The position numbers and the translations under genes were made by a program. Shown one piece after another: positions 34,590 through 43,411 of a stretch of DNA of 64,000 nucleotides. The notes beneath the pieces are model-generated. The model was not told the origin of the DNA. It searched no databases and saw only the letters and a list, made by a program, of their open reading frames with translations. Origin of the DNA: CAIWHR01 sp963836265. GTDB lineage: Bacteria > Pseudomonadota > Gammaproteobacteria > Burkholderiales > Casimicrobiaceae. Location: positions 496,001-560,000 of the forward strand of contig CAWIIO010000006.1 of assembly GCA_963836265.1 (NCBI GenBank), written 5' to 3'. Numbering within the stretch: the stretch's first letter is position 1; each line of letters opens with the position of its first letter.

Positions 34590-36281
34590 CTACGGCGCGA
34601 CCGGCGGTGGCGGCCGAATGACGCCGCGCGGCGTCCAGCCCGGGATGCGCCGCTCCATCATGCGCACGACGCTGTCGGTGAGCCGCTGCTCCAGTTCCGG
34701 CGTCGGCGGCAGCGGCAAGGCGAATTGCGCGCGCATCGGGGCGCCGGCCCCTTCGGCGGAAGCCGCGGCTGCCTGCGCCCTGGCTGCCCCGGCTGAAGTG
34801 ACGAGCGAAGCGAAAACGTCGGTTCGATTGTTCGCGTCGCCGTCGTTCGTCTGCGCGTAGAACGGCACGAACGCATTGCCGATGCTCACGAGCGCCTGGT
34901 AATCCCCGACGAACAGGCCGAGGGCGTTCGGCGCGAGCGCGAGATCGAACGGCCCCGACACGCGGCTTTCGAGCCAGGTGACCGCGTCGGTCGAGCGCGC
35001 GAGCCAGATGTCGGTCGGCAATGTCGCGGGATCGGCCGTGTTGCTGCGCAAATCGTAATAGAGAACGCCGAACGTGCCGTCGCCGCGGACCGTGATCGAA
35101 GGGAGGAACGCCTGCACGCCGGGATCGCGGTTCACGCGCGCGGGTGTCGACCAGGTGAGCCCGCCGTCGACCGAGCGCGACAACGCGACGGCGTCGCGCT
35201 GACCGCCTGAAAAGCGCGAGTCCTGCCAGACCGCGACGAGCTCGCCGTGCGGGCCGGCGGCGGCCGACCCCAGGTTCGAGGCATCGCGGATCGCGGCGTG
35301 CGTTTCGGGATCACGCGCGCCCAACGACTGCATCGGCGACACCGTGATCGGCGCGGACCACGTGAGGCCCTTGTCGAGCGAGCGAATGACGGCGAGCGTC
35401 GCCGCGGTCCCGCCGCTGGGCGTCGTATCGAGTCGCGTGAAAAAGACCACCAGCGTGCCGTCGGTCAGCACGACGAGCTGGTTGTTGATCGTCTGGTTGT
35501 GCGCTCCCGGATCGAAGATCGCGCTCGCCGGTTCCCACGAGATGCCGCCGTCCGTGGTGCGGCTGAAATACGTCGGGCCGCCGCCCTGAGCGTTCACCCG
35601 GTCCCAGACCGCGTAGACGAGGCGGGCGTCGGCGGGGTCGGCGGTGATCGATTCCTTGTCGTTGAAAAAATCGGAGCCGTCTCTGATCAGCACGACCGGC
35701 GGGCTCCACGTGTTGCCGCCATCGGCGGAGCGGCTGACGAGGACCGCGCCCGACGAGCCGGCGGCGAGTGTCGCTCCATTGAACGCAATGGCGATCTGGT
35801 AGGCGGTGCCGTCCGGCGCCATCGTGATCCAGGGGTCGGATGCGCGCGCGTAGTCGCTGCCGTTGCCGGCGTCGCCGCCGGTGCAGCGCGAAAGCGCCGC
35901 CATGCGTTGCGCCCACGTGTGTCCGCCGTCGAATGAAACGCCGGTCAGAATTCCGCGCGCGCCGCCGCTGGACCAGCGGTCCTGTTGCCAGACGCCGACC
36001 AGGTTCGCCGGGTCGCGTGGATTGACCGCGACGTAGGGTTCGACTTCGGCGTTGACGTACACCGTGCCCGTTGCGGGCGCGCCATCGCATCCGGCGGCGA
36101 ACGGCGAAAGATTCGACGCTCGAAACTGAGGATCGGGAGACGGCGGCGGCATCACTCCCGCCGGCGCCGATCCACCGCCACCGCCACCGCAGGCGCAAAG
36201 CAACGCGGCGCATGCGGCGACGACAGCGAATGATGCGCGCGAAGCGCTGTTTCGACGTGCCGCTTGGTCGCCGCCGCTCAT
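34590..36281 (-). CDS. BNR-repeat (sialidase-like beta-propeller) lipoprotein
   Basis: A 563-aa lipoprotein with the lipobox LLCAC near residue 31 and a Gly-rich linker (GGGGGGS). It carries at least three Asp-box motifs, SFDGGHTWAQ, SADGGNTWSP and SVDGGLTWST, with a further one in TTDGGISWEP, as in sialidase-type six-bladed propellers. A Pro-rich C-terminal tail follows residue 500. The typical sialidase catalytic Arg triad and Tyr/Glu cannot be recognised, so it may bind glycans rather than cleave them. It is alone on its strand here. Confidence 0.85.
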   Translation of the reverse strand: MSGGDQAARRNSASRASFAVVAACAALLCACGGGGGGSAPAGVMPPPSPDPQFRASNLSPFAAGCDGAPATGTVYVNAEVEPYVAVNPRDPANLVGVWQQDRWSSGGARGILTGVSFDGGHTWAQRMAALSRCTGGDAGNGSDYARASDPWITMAPDGTAYQIAIAFNGATLAAGSSGAVLVSRSADGGNTWSPPVVLIRDGSDFFNDKESITADPADARLVYAVWDRVNAQGGGPTYFSRTTDGGISWEPASAIFDPGAHNQTINNQLVVLTDGTLVVFFTRLDTTPSGGTAATLAVIRSLDKGLTWSAPITVSPMQSLGARDPETHAAIRDASNLGSAAAGPHGELVAVWQDSRFSGGQRDAVALSRSVDGGLTWSTPARVNRDPGVQAFLPSITVRGDGTFGVLYYDLRSNTADPATLPTDIWLARSTDAVTWLESRVSGPFDLALAPNALGLFVGDYQALVSIGNAFVPFYAQTNDGDANNRTDVFASLVTSAGAARAQAAAASAEGAGAPMRAQFALPLPPTPELEQRLTDSVVRMMERRIPGWTPRGVIRPPPPVAP

Positions 36282-36527
36282 GCCTGCCTCGCTGCGCTCC
36301 CGTTCGGGCGAAGCCGTGTCCGACGCGGGCCACGGCTGGATCGCCCTGTCTCGGGCATCCCTTGTGCGCGGGCATGTTACTACGGGTCTTGTTCGCGCCG
36401 TTCTCCCAACCCGCGGCGCGCGTCAGCGCACCCGGCGCGGTGCTCGCGACTTCCCCAACGGTGCCTCTTGGTGCACACTCCCGTATTGACAGGATCCCCC
36501 AAGGCGGGATCGTTAAAACCGTCCCCT

Positions 36528-37100
36528 ATGGAACCGCTGGTATTGACCGTCGACATGGCCGGGCTCCCGCAGGCGTGGGTCGCGCTCGAGGAGGCCATCA
36601 CGTACCACGCGAAACAGATGGTCGCGTGGTCGCTGGGCTACGAAGTGCGCGAGTTCCGCGGCGGCTGGCAGCGCAACGGCATGCGCTCGCGCATCGCGAC
36701 CAAGTCGATCCTTGCGATCAAGGGCAGTATCACCGGACGGCACGTGCACGCGCCCGGGCTCACCAACGCGCTGCTGTTCGCCCGCGACCGCCACCTGTGT
36801 GCCTACTGCGGCGAGGCGCACATGTCGCGCGAACTGTCGCGTGACCACGTGGTGCCGGCGTCGAAGGGCGGTCGCGACACGTGGACCAACTCGGTCACCG
36901 CCTGCAAGAAATGCAACATCAAGAAGGCGAACCGGACGCCCGAGCAGGCGGGGATGCCGCTGCTCTACGTCCCGTACGTGCCGAACCGCCACGAACAATT
37001 CATCCTGCGCAACCGGCGGATCCTCGCCGACCAGATGGAATATCTGTTGGCCGGCGTCCCGCGGACGAGCCGACTGTACGCCGGGGCCGGACTCTCGTAG
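36528..37100 (+). CDS. HNH endonuclease
   Basis: A 190-aa HNH protein. The metal site is CAYCGEAH ... RDHVVPASKGGRDTWTNSV ... CKKCNIKKANRTP: two CxxC zinc knuckles frame the HNH core, with His of DHV and Asn of TNSV. The N-terminal 70 residues (ITYHAKQMVAWSLGYEVREF) and the C-terminal helix (RRILADQMEYLLAGVP) complete a protein widely conserved in proteobacteria as a solitary chromosomal gene, not linked to restriction or phage genes. Its role is unknown; DNA repair has been suggested. ATG 36528 gives the usual start. Confidence 0.9.
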   Translation: MEPLVLTVDMAGLPQAWVALEEAITYHAKQMVAWSLGYEVREFRGGWQRNGMRSRIATKSILAIKGSITGRHVHAPGLTNALLFARDRHLCAYCGEAHMSRELSRDHVVPASKGGRDTWTNSVTACKKCNIKKANRTPEQAGMPLLYVPYVPNRHEQFILRNRRILADQMEYLLAGVPRTSRLYAGAGLS

Positions 37101-37223
37101 CGGGCTCCGCCGACGCCCCGTCGGCCGTGCGGAAGTCTCGTGCCAAGCCGGTCGATCGCTCGCTATCCGATGGCCCGGCGCCGGAGCGGCGCGCCGCCGT
37201 CGATTCGTCCCCCGGCCTTGCCC

Positions 37224-38165
37224 TCAGGCGGCCGTCGCCGCGGTGGCCGGCGCCGCCGCCTCGCGGTACCGCGCGCACGACTGGGCGACGTGTTGCTGGA
37301 GGATCTCGGCCAACCGCAGGGTGCCGGGCCCGGCAGCGTCGCGATCCGGGAGAATGAGGTAGAGCTCGACGAAGCGCTCGCCGCCTTCGGAAAGCGGCAG
37401 CGGCGCGAGGGCGCCGGTCGCGAGCTCCTCGCGGATCTTCTCCTCGGGGTACCAGGCGAAGCCGCAGCCCATGCGCGCGGCTTCGATCGACGTCGACAGG
37501 TTGCTCACCGTCCAGCGCTGATCGACTTCCACCGACACCGACCGGGGGTCGCGCAACAAGCCGGAATCGCGCACGACGAGATGGCGATGGGCGCGCAGAT
37601 CGCGGACGGTGAGCTTGCGGCCATACCGATGCAGCGGATGGTCGGGGCGCGCCACGGGGATCACGCGCATCCGCATCAACGGATCGCCGAGAAAGCCGGT
37701 CGGCACCTGAGGCGAGATCGCGAGATCGGCGCGCCCGGAAAGAAGCGCCTCGGCCGTGCCGCCCATCACCGATTCGACGACCTCGATCCGCGTGTGCTGG
37801 CTCTCGGCCCCGAAGCGCTCGAGACACTGCAGCAGCAGCCAGGACGGGAAGAGAATTTCCGCGACGACCCGGATTTCGGCCTCCCAGCCGGCCGACAGGG
37901 TCCTGGCGGCACGCTCCAGCGCCCGGGCGTCCTCCAGCAAGGCCTTGGCGCGGCGGTAAAGGAGCCGTCCGGTCGGCGTCAGCATCGCCTTTCGGCCCCG
38001 GATTTCGAAGGCCTTCACCCCGAGCTGCGATTCCAGCTTCTGCACCGCGTAGGTCACGGCGGACTGGCTCTTGTGCAGGGTCTCCGCGGCCTGCGCGTAG
38101 CCGCCGGCGTCGACGACGGCCATCAGGGCTCGCCACTGCTCGAGCGTGACGTGCGATGCAGCCAT
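37224..38165 (-). CDS. LysR family transcriptional regulator next to pirin
   Basis: A 313-aa LysR protein. Winged helix-turn-helix: VTLEQWRALMAVVDAGGYAQ and SQSAVTYAVQKLESQLG. The effector domain runs from about residue 90, and the C-terminus is Ala/Thr-rich. It is divergent from the pirin gene 199 bases away, an arrangement common in proteobacteria, where the regulator usually controls the pirin gene. The intervening region is AT-rich and has repeated GATAC/GTATC words. Confidence 0.93.
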   Translation of the reverse strand: MAASHVTLEQWRALMAVVDAGGYAQAAETLHKSQSAVTYAVQKLESQLGVKAFEIRGRKAMLTPTGRLLYRRAKALLEDARALERAARTLSAGWEAEIRVVAEILFPSWLLLQCLERFGAESQHTRIEVVESVMGGTAEALLSGRADLAISPQVPTGFLGDPLMRMRVIPVARPDHPLHRYGRKLTVRDLRAHRHLVVRDSGLLRDPRSVSVEVDQRWTVSNLSTSIEAARMGCGFAWYPEEKIREELATGALAPLPLSEGGERFVELYLILPDRDAAGPGTLRLAEILQQHVAQSCARYREAAAPATAATAA

Positions 38166-38363
38166 GGCAATAGATCCAGTTATTAGATGGTATCGCTCAG
38201 TATCTTATGCTTTTTTATCATCTTAACAAATAGTTCAATGGAGGCAGCACCCGAGCCGAACACGAGGCGGGGGCGCTCGCGGGCGCGCAGCGGACCATCG
38301 GACAGCTGTCCATGCCGATCGTCGCTTGACGTCCGTCGCAACCGGCCACAGATTGGAGAAATA
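38166..38363. promoter_or_regulatory. divergent promoter region LysR / pirin
   Basis: The first 70 bases (38170-38240) are markedly AT-rich for this chromosome (ATCCAGTTATTAGATGG, TTATGCTTTTTTATCATC). They contain GGTATC, GTATC and a 4-bp AGAT/ATCT dyad, typical of a LysR-controlled bidirectional promoter. The exact site cannot be fixed by eye. Confidence 0.5.
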
Positions 38364-39233
38364 ATGACCCCACGCACGCTGCAGCGCGTCCAGGACGCGA
38401 TCCCAACCTCCGACGGCGCCGGCGTCAAGCTTCGCCGCGGCCTCGGGCAGTCGCCGTTCGCGCGGCTCGACCCGTTCCTGATGCTCGACCACTTCTCGAC
38501 CGACAATGCCGACGACTACATCGCCGGCTTCCCGGATCATCCGCATCGCGGGTTCGAGACGGTGACCTACATGATCGACGGCCACATGCAGCACCGGGAC
38601 CATCTTGGACACGTGGGCGACTTGAAGGGCGGCGGCGTCCAGTGGATGACCGCGGGTCGCGGCATCATTCATTCCGAAATGCCGCAGCAGGAAGCAGGCC
38701 GCATGCGCGGGTTCCAGCTCTGGATCAATCTGCCGGCAAAGGAAAAGATGAAGCCCGCCGCGTACCGCGATATTCCCGCCGACGAGATTCCCGTCGTGGC
38801 GCTTCCCGGCGGCGGGCACGCGAAAGTCGTCGCCGGCGCGCTTGCCGTCGCGGGCGTCACCACGGCGGGTCCGATCCAGGGGCTCACCACGGATCCGCTC
38901 TACGTCGACGTCGAATTGCCGGCGGGCGCGAAGTTCGAGCAGCCGCTCCACACCGGCTACAACGCGTTCGTCTATCCTTTCGAAGGCAGCGTGAAGATCG
39001 GCGCCGCGGGCGGCGTGCGCACGCTCGCCGCGCACCAGGCGGGCATCCTATCCGATGGCGACGGCGTTGTTCTCACCGCGGGTGCCGACGGCGCGCGCCT
39101 CCTGCTGCTTGCGGGCCGGCCGCTGCGCGAGCCGATCGTGCAGTACGGGCCATTCGTGATGAACACGAGCGAGGAAATCGAGCAGGCGATCCGCGATTAT
39201 CAGAACGGCGAACTCACCCGCGTCGCGGCCTGA
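38364..39233 (+). CDS. pirin family protein
   Basis: A 289-aa bicupin. The N-terminal cupin metal site is complete: HPHRGFETVTYM with two His, a third His in DGHMQHRDHLG, and Glu in IIHSEMPQ. GGAGAAATA precedes ATG 38364. Bacterial pirins include quercetin-2,3-dioxygenases and regulators of pyruvate metabolism; which applies is unknown. The second cupin lacks the ligands, as usual for the family. The LysR gene divergent from it is the likely regulator. Confidence 0.94.
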   Translation: MTPRTLQRVQDAIPTSDGAGVKLRRGLGQSPFARLDPFLMLDHFSTDNADDYIAGFPDHPHRGFETVTYMIDGHMQHRDHLGHVGDLKGGGVQWMTAGRGIIHSEMPQQEAGRMRGFQLWINLPAKEKMKPAAYRDIPADEIPVVALPGGGHAKVVAGALAVAGVTTAGPIQGLTTDPLYVDVELPAGAKFEQPLHTGYNAFVYPFEGSVKIGAAGGVRTLAAHQAGILSDGDGVVLTAGADGARLLLLAGRPLREPIVQYGPFVMNTSEEIEQAIRDYQNGELTRVAA

Positions 39234-39400
39234 GTCGTTGCGCCGAGAGACAAAGACTCGCTCCCTGAATCGGCGGGCCACGATGCGCGCAATGCCCAAC
39301 GCGCCCGCGCGATCCATGGGCGGCACGCTCATCGACACGCCGTCGACCGATGCCGCCACCGAATCGCATCGCGCGCATCGGCTCGACTCCACAAACGACA

Positions 39401-39427
39401 AGGCCAACGGATCGTCGCCGTTGGCCT
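39401..39427 (-). terminator. intrinsic terminator of tRNA-Ala
   Basis: AGGCCAACGG (39401-39410) pairs perfectly with CCGTTGGCCT (39418-39427) around a 7-base loop. Read on the minus strand, the stem is followed by TTGTCGTTTGTGG, a T-rich tail. It lies nine bases after the 3' end of the tRNA gene. Confidence 0.75.
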
Positions 39428-39436
39428 CTCGTATTA

Positions 39437-39512
<76 letters not shown>

Positions 39513-39637
39513 GGAGGCGAAGAATTATAGCCGGGTTGGGCCGATCCCGTAAACTCGAGCGCCCCGCCGGAAATTGGGGGTGGAAAGAATCCAGCTTGGG
39601 CCCCACGTAGCGGTTTCAGTGGCAATGAAAGCCTCGC

Positions 39638-40567
39638 ATGAGCCAACTGATCGACCTCGTCCAGCACTACGGGCTCGCCTTCGTCTTCGTGAACGTGCTG
39701 CTGCTGCAGCTTGGCTTGCCCGTGCCCGCCTATCCGACGCTGATCGTCACGGGCGCCCTCGCGGCGCGCAGCCCGTATACGCTGCTCGGACTGCTCGCGA
39801 CCGCGGTGGCGGCCTCGGTGATCGGCAACGTCTCGTGGTATATCGCCGGGCGCCGACTCGGCGGGCGCGTGCTGAAAACGCTGTGTCGGGTGTCGCTGTC
39901 GCCGGATTCGTGCGTGCGCCAGACCGAGACGATCTTTGCGCGCTGGGGGGCCCCGTCGCTGATGGTTGCCAAGTTCATCCCGGGGTTCGCATCCGTCGCG
40001 ACGGCGATGGCGGGCATCGTGCATCTTCCACCGTGGCGCTTCGTCCTCTTCGATGCGATTGGCGCGGCGTTGTGGTCGGGGGTGGCGATTGCGCTTGGCT
40101 ACGTGTTCCGCGACGCGGTCAACGAGGTGCTGCAGGTCCTCGAAGCGATGGGGGAGGTCGGGCTCGCGCTGCTCGTCGTCGCGTTCGTTGTCTATGTGAT
40201 CGTGAAATGGGTGCAGCGGCAACGGTTCATCCGCCAGCTCCGGATGGACCGGATGACGGTCGACGAACTGCGCAGACTGCTGTCGACCGAAGGCCAAGCG
40301 ACGAAGGTGATCGACGTGCGCTCGCCGATCTCCCAGGCGGTCACGGGGCGCATTCCCGGTGCGGTGACGGTCGATTCCAGCAATATCAAGGTCGACCTCC
40401 TCGCGATCGAGCCGGAATCCGAGGTCGTCGTCTACTGCGCGTGCCCGAACGAGGCGACGGCCGCCAAGGTGGCGAAAGCGCTTATCCAGCACGGCTTCAA
40501 GCGCGTGCGGCCGTTGGCGGGCGGCATCGACGCGTGGATCGAAGCGGGTTACGAAGTCGAGCGGTGA
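39638..40567 (+). CDS. DedA-family membrane protein fused to a rhodanese domain
   Basis: A 309-aa fusion. Residues 1-200 are a DedA/SNARE-associated membrane domain with five to six helices and the family motifs TLIVTGALAARSP, GNVSWYIAGRRLGG and KFIPGFASVATAMAG. After a charged linker (KWVQRQRFIRQLRMDRM), residues 215-309 are a rhodanese domain with KVIDVRSPISQAVTGRIPGA and the active-site loop VVYCACPNEA carrying the catalytic Cys. DedA proteins flip or transport phospholipids or support the membrane potential; the rhodanese would face the cytoplasm and handle sulfane sulfur or arsenate-like anions. Why they are joined is not established. Confidence 0.9.
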   Translation: MSQLIDLVQHYGLAFVFVNVLLLQLGLPVPAYPTLIVTGALAARSPYTLLGLLATAVAASVIGNVSWYIAGRRLGGRVLKTLCRVSLSPDSCVRQTETIFARWGAPSLMVAKFIPGFASVATAMAGIVHLPPWRFVLFDAIGAALWSGVAIALGYVFRDAVNEVLQVLEAMGEVGLALLVVAFVVYVIVKWVQRQRFIRQLRMDRMTVDELRRLLSTEGQATKVIDVRSPISQAVTGRIPGAVTVDSSNIKVDLLAIEPESEVVVYCACPNEATAAKVAKALIQHGFKRVRPLAGGIDAWIEAGYEVER

Positions 40568-40631
40568 ACGCGTCCGTGCTACATTCGTGGCGACGGGGCG
40601 AGGCCGGCAGCGGGCAGTCTGGAGGAATCCA

Positions 40632-41015
40632 ATGCGCAAGGAAGCCATCACGTCGAAGAACGCGCCGGCGGCGCTCGGACCTTATTCGCAGGGCGTGCGC
40701 GCCGGCGACACCGTTTACCTGTCCGGCCAGCTCGGTCTCGATTCCGCCACCGGAAACCTGGCCGACGGCGTCGAGGCGCAGGCGCATCAGATCTTTCGCA
40801 ACCTGCGCGCAGTGGCGCAAGCCGCGGGCGGGGAGCTCGACGACATCGTGAAGCTCACGCTGCTGCTCGCCGATCTCGCCGATTTCGCGAAGGTGAACGA
40901 GATCATGACCACCTATTTCAAGCCGCCGTACCCGGCGCGCGCGACCTACCAGGTGGCCGCGCTTCCGAAGGCGGCGCGCCTCGAAGTCGAGGGCGTGCTC
41001 GTGCTCTCGAGATAG
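40632..41015 (+). CDS. ridA: RidA family reactive-intermediate deaminase
   Basis: A 127-aa protein with the RidA pattern: IT SKNAPAALGPYSQGVRAGD at the N-terminus, YLSGQLGLDSATGNL, and the substrate-binding Arg in PARATYQVAALPKAARLEVE. These proteins hydrolyse the enamine/imine intermediates released by PLP enzymes, protecting other enzymes. GGAGGAATCC precedes the ATG 40632. It is 64 bases after the DedA-rhodanese gene on the same strand and 90 bases before recG. Confidence 0.95.
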   Translation: MRKEAITSKNAPAALGPYSQGVRAGDTVYLSGQLGLDSATGNLADGVEAQAHQIFRNLRAVAQAAGGELDDIVKLTLLLADLADFAKVNEIMTTYFKPPYPARATYQVAALPKAARLEVEGVLVLSR

Positions 41016-41105
41016 CCGACCACGCTGCGCCTGGCGGAGCGTGCATTCGATCCGCTCGACGCGCTTCGCCACCTTCGTTCGTCACGGTGACACGCTCTGA
41101 AGAAA

Positions 41106-43304
41106 TTGACTGGCAGAAAGGATGAAGCCGCGGCCGGAAGCACGGTCGCGGATCTGATCTCGCCGGCGAAGCCAGCGGCGGCGGCGGCGGAAAAGGCGAA
41201 GCCTGCTGGACGCGGGCCGCCGGATCTGCTGGCGAAGCTCGGCCTCAGTCGCGATCAGGACGTCGTGCTCCATCTGCCGTTGCGCTACGAGGACCACACG
41301 CGCGTGGTGCCGCTCGCGGCGCTGAAGTCCGGGATCGAGCAACAGGCGGAAGGCACCGTCGTGCGCACGGAGATTCAGTACCGGCCGCGCCGGCAGCTGA
41401 TCAGTGTGCTCGAGGACGATGGCGACGAGGCGCGCGCGCAGCTCGTCCTGCGCTTTTTCCACTTCTACCCGAGCCAGCAGAAGGTTCTCGCCCGGGGGAA
41501 ACGCGTGCGGGTGTTCGGCGAGGTTCGGGATGGCCACTTCGGCCGTGAAATGGTGCATCCGCAGTTCAAGGCGATCGATCCCGACGCGCCGCTCCCCGAT
41601 CGCTTGACGCCCGTCTATCCGACGACGGCGGGGCTCGCGCAGGAAACGCTGCGCAAAATCGCCGCGCGCACGCTCGCCACGAACCCCGCGCTGACGGCCG
41701 AAACGTTGCCCGGCTGGTTGCTGGACCGCCGGCAGCTGTGGAAATTCGGCGACGCCGTCCGATTCTTGCACGCGCCGCCGCCGCGCCAAAGCGAGCTCGT
41801 CCGGCACGCGCTCGCCGAGCGCACGCATCCTGCATGGACGCGGCTCAAGTTCGACGAGCTGGTCGCGCAGCAACTGTCACTGAAAGCGCATCGTAGAGCG
41901 CGTGCAGCGAAGCGCGCGCCGGTGCTGACCGGGACTGGCGCGCTCACCGGAGCGCTGCTCGCGCGAATCCCGTTCAAGCTCACGCGCGCGCAGGAGCGCG
42001 TGTGGCGAGAAATCAGCCACGACCTGAAACGCGCGACGCCGATGCAGCGGCTGCTGCAGGGCGACGTGGGCAGCGGCAAGACGATCGTCGCCGCGCTGGC
42101 GGCCTTGCAGGCGATCGAGAGCGGCCGGCAGGTCGCCTTCATGGCGCCGACGGAAATCCTGGCCGAGCAGCACTATCGCAAGCTCGTGCAATGGCTCGAG
42201 GGCTTGCCCGTCGAAATCGCATGGCTCTCGGGAGGCCTGCCCGCGAAGGCTCGCCGCAGCGCGCTGGCTGCGATCGGCAGCGGCCAGGCGATGTTCGCGG
42301 TCGGGACGCACGCGCTGTTCGAGGAGGAGGTCGTGCTGCCGCGGTTGGGGCTCGCAATCGTCGACGAGCAGCATCGCTTCGGGGTGGCGCAACGGTTGAA
42401 GCTGCGCGGCAAGGCGGTTGCAGAAGCGCATCAGCTCATGATGAGCGCGACTCCGATCCCGCGCACCCTTGCAATGACGTTCTACGCGGATCTCGACGTC
42501 TCGGTGTTGGACGAGATGCCGCCTGGCCGTGCCCCCGTCGCCACGCGACTGGTCAACAACAAGCGCCGCGCCGAGGTGATCGAGCGCGTCCGCCGCGCCT
42601 GCGCCGAAGGGCGCCAGGCGTATTGGGTGTGCCCGCTGATCGAGGAGTCGGAAAAGCTCGAGCTGCAGACGGCGGTCGCCCTGCACGCGGAGCTGACCGT
42701 GGCGCTGGCGGGTCAGGGACGATTCTCGGTGGGGAGCCCCGGGGCGATCGCCGGGAAAGTCGTCTCCGAGCCCATTTCGGTCGGGCTGCTGCACGGCCGC
42801 ATGAAGCCCGACGAGAAGGCCGCGGTGATGGCGGCGTTCGTGGCTGGCACGATTCACGTGCTGGTCGCGACGACGGTGATCGAGGTCGGGGTCGACGTGC
42901 CCAACGCGTCGCTGATGGCGATCGAGCACGCGGAGCGCTTCGGGCTCGCGCAGCTGCATCAATTGCGCGGCCGCGTCGGCCGCGGCGCGGCCGAGAGCAC
43001 GTGCTATCTGCTGTTCGAAGAACCGCTGACCGACACCGCCAAGGCGCGGCTCAAGGTGATCTACGAGAGCGCCGACGGCTTCGAGATCGCGCGTGCCGAT
43101 CTCGCGATTCGCGGGCCCGGCGAGTTCCTCGGCGCGCGCCAGTCGGGCGTGCCGCTGCTGCGCTTCGCCGATCTCGACCGTGACATCGCGCTGATCGAGC
43201 AGGCGCGCGCCGCCGCCGCCGAGTTGCTGCAGAAGGACCCGGTCGCCGCAGAGAACCACCTCGCCCGCTGGCTCGGCGGCAAGCAGGAGTTCATCAAAGT
43301 GTGA
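41106..43304 (+). CDS. recG: ATP-dependent DNA helicase RecG, with a REP-derived internal insertion
   Basis: A 732-aa superfamily 2 helicase that remodels stalled forks and Holliday junctions. The wedge/OB domain is at the N-terminus (about 60-190). Walker A GDVGSGKTIVAALAAL, DEQH in VDEQHRFGVAQRL, SATPIPRTLAM, and ATTVIEVGVDVPNASL to QLRGRVGRG are all intact. Between the conserved IEESEKLELQTAVALHAEL and VGLLHGRMKP lies an extra segment of about 22 residues (535-556, AGQGRFSVGSPGAIAGKVV and on) absent from usual RecG. Its DNA matches the local REP arms. The start is a TTG at 41106, with weak GAAG upstream; it is the least certain part. Confidence 0.94.
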   Translation: MTGRKDEAAAGSTVADLISPAKPAAAAAEKAKPAGRGPPDLLAKLGLSRDQDVVLHLPLRYEDHTRVVPLAALKSGIEQQAEGTVVRTEIQYRPRRQLISVLEDDGDEARAQLVLRFFHFYPSQQKVLARGKRVRVFGEVRDGHFGREMVHPQFKAIDPDAPLPDRLTPVYPTTAGLAQETLRKIAARTLATNPALTAETLPGWLLDRRQLWKFGDAVRFLHAPPPRQSELVRHALAERTHPAWTRLKFDELVAQQLSLKAHRRARAAKRAPVLTGTGALTGALLARIPFKLTRAQERVWREISHDLKRATPMQRLLQGDVGSGKTIVAALAALQAIESGRQVAFMAPTEILAEQHYRKLVQWLEGLPVEIAWLSGGLPAKARRSALAAIGSGQAMFAVGTHALFEEEVVLPRLGLAIVDEQHRFGVAQRLKLRGKAVAEAHQLMMSATPIPRTLAMTFYADLDVSVLDEMPPGRAPVATRLVNNKRRAEVIERVRRACAEGRQAYWVCPLIEESEKLELQTAVALHAELTVALAGQGRFSVGSPGAIAGKVVSEPISVGLLHGRMKPDEKAAVMAAFVAGTIHVLVATTVIEVGVDVPNASLMAIEHAERFGLAQLHQLRGRVGRGAAESTCYLLFEEPLTDTAKARLKVIYESADGFEIARADLAIRGPGEFLGARQSGVPLLRFADLDRDIALIEQARAAAAELLQKDPVAAENHLARWLGGKQEFIKV
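42710..42773. repeat. diverged REP-like palindrome inside recG (copy D)
   Basis: Within the recG frame, GGGTCAGGGACGATTCTC (42710-42727) matches 15 of 18 bases of the REP left arm GGGTCAGAGACGACTTTC. GGGAAAGTCGTCTCCGAGCC (from 42753) matches about 17 of 21 bases of the right arm of copy C. The two arms flank a short spacer and together span exactly the part of RecG that is extra to the family. The insertion keeps the reading frame, so the element is translated. Comparison was by eye. Confidence 0.7.
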
Positions 43305-43306
43305 AG

Positions 43307-43405
43307 AAGTAGGGTCAGAGACGACTTTCCGCTCACCGGGGCGTGGACTCCGCGGGAGGTTCTCCCCCTGAAGTTGCCCGGAGAAAGTCGTCTCTGACCC
43401 TGCTT
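43307..43405. repeat. REP element copy C, 3' of recG, terminator-like
   Basis: A 99-bp palindrome starting three bases after the recG stop: AAGTAGGGTCAGAGACGACT at the left, GAAAGTCGTCTCTGACCCTG at the right, then CTTTTT. Long complementary arms and the T5 make it look like an intrinsic terminator for recG. It also lies just beyond the end of the convergent gene at 43412. The spacer (GTGGACTCCGCGGGAGGT) matches copy B. Confidence 0.88.
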
Positions 43406-43411
43406 TTTCCG

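Noticed and set aside
36282..36527. Small open frames in the gap before the HNH gene
   Set aside because: No ribosome-binding sites or recognisable sequence; they are in shadow frames.
36528..37100. HNH nuclease as part of a restriction or phage module
   Set aside because: No methyltransferase, terminase or other phage/restriction gene is near, and this HNH type is a widespread stand-alone gene.
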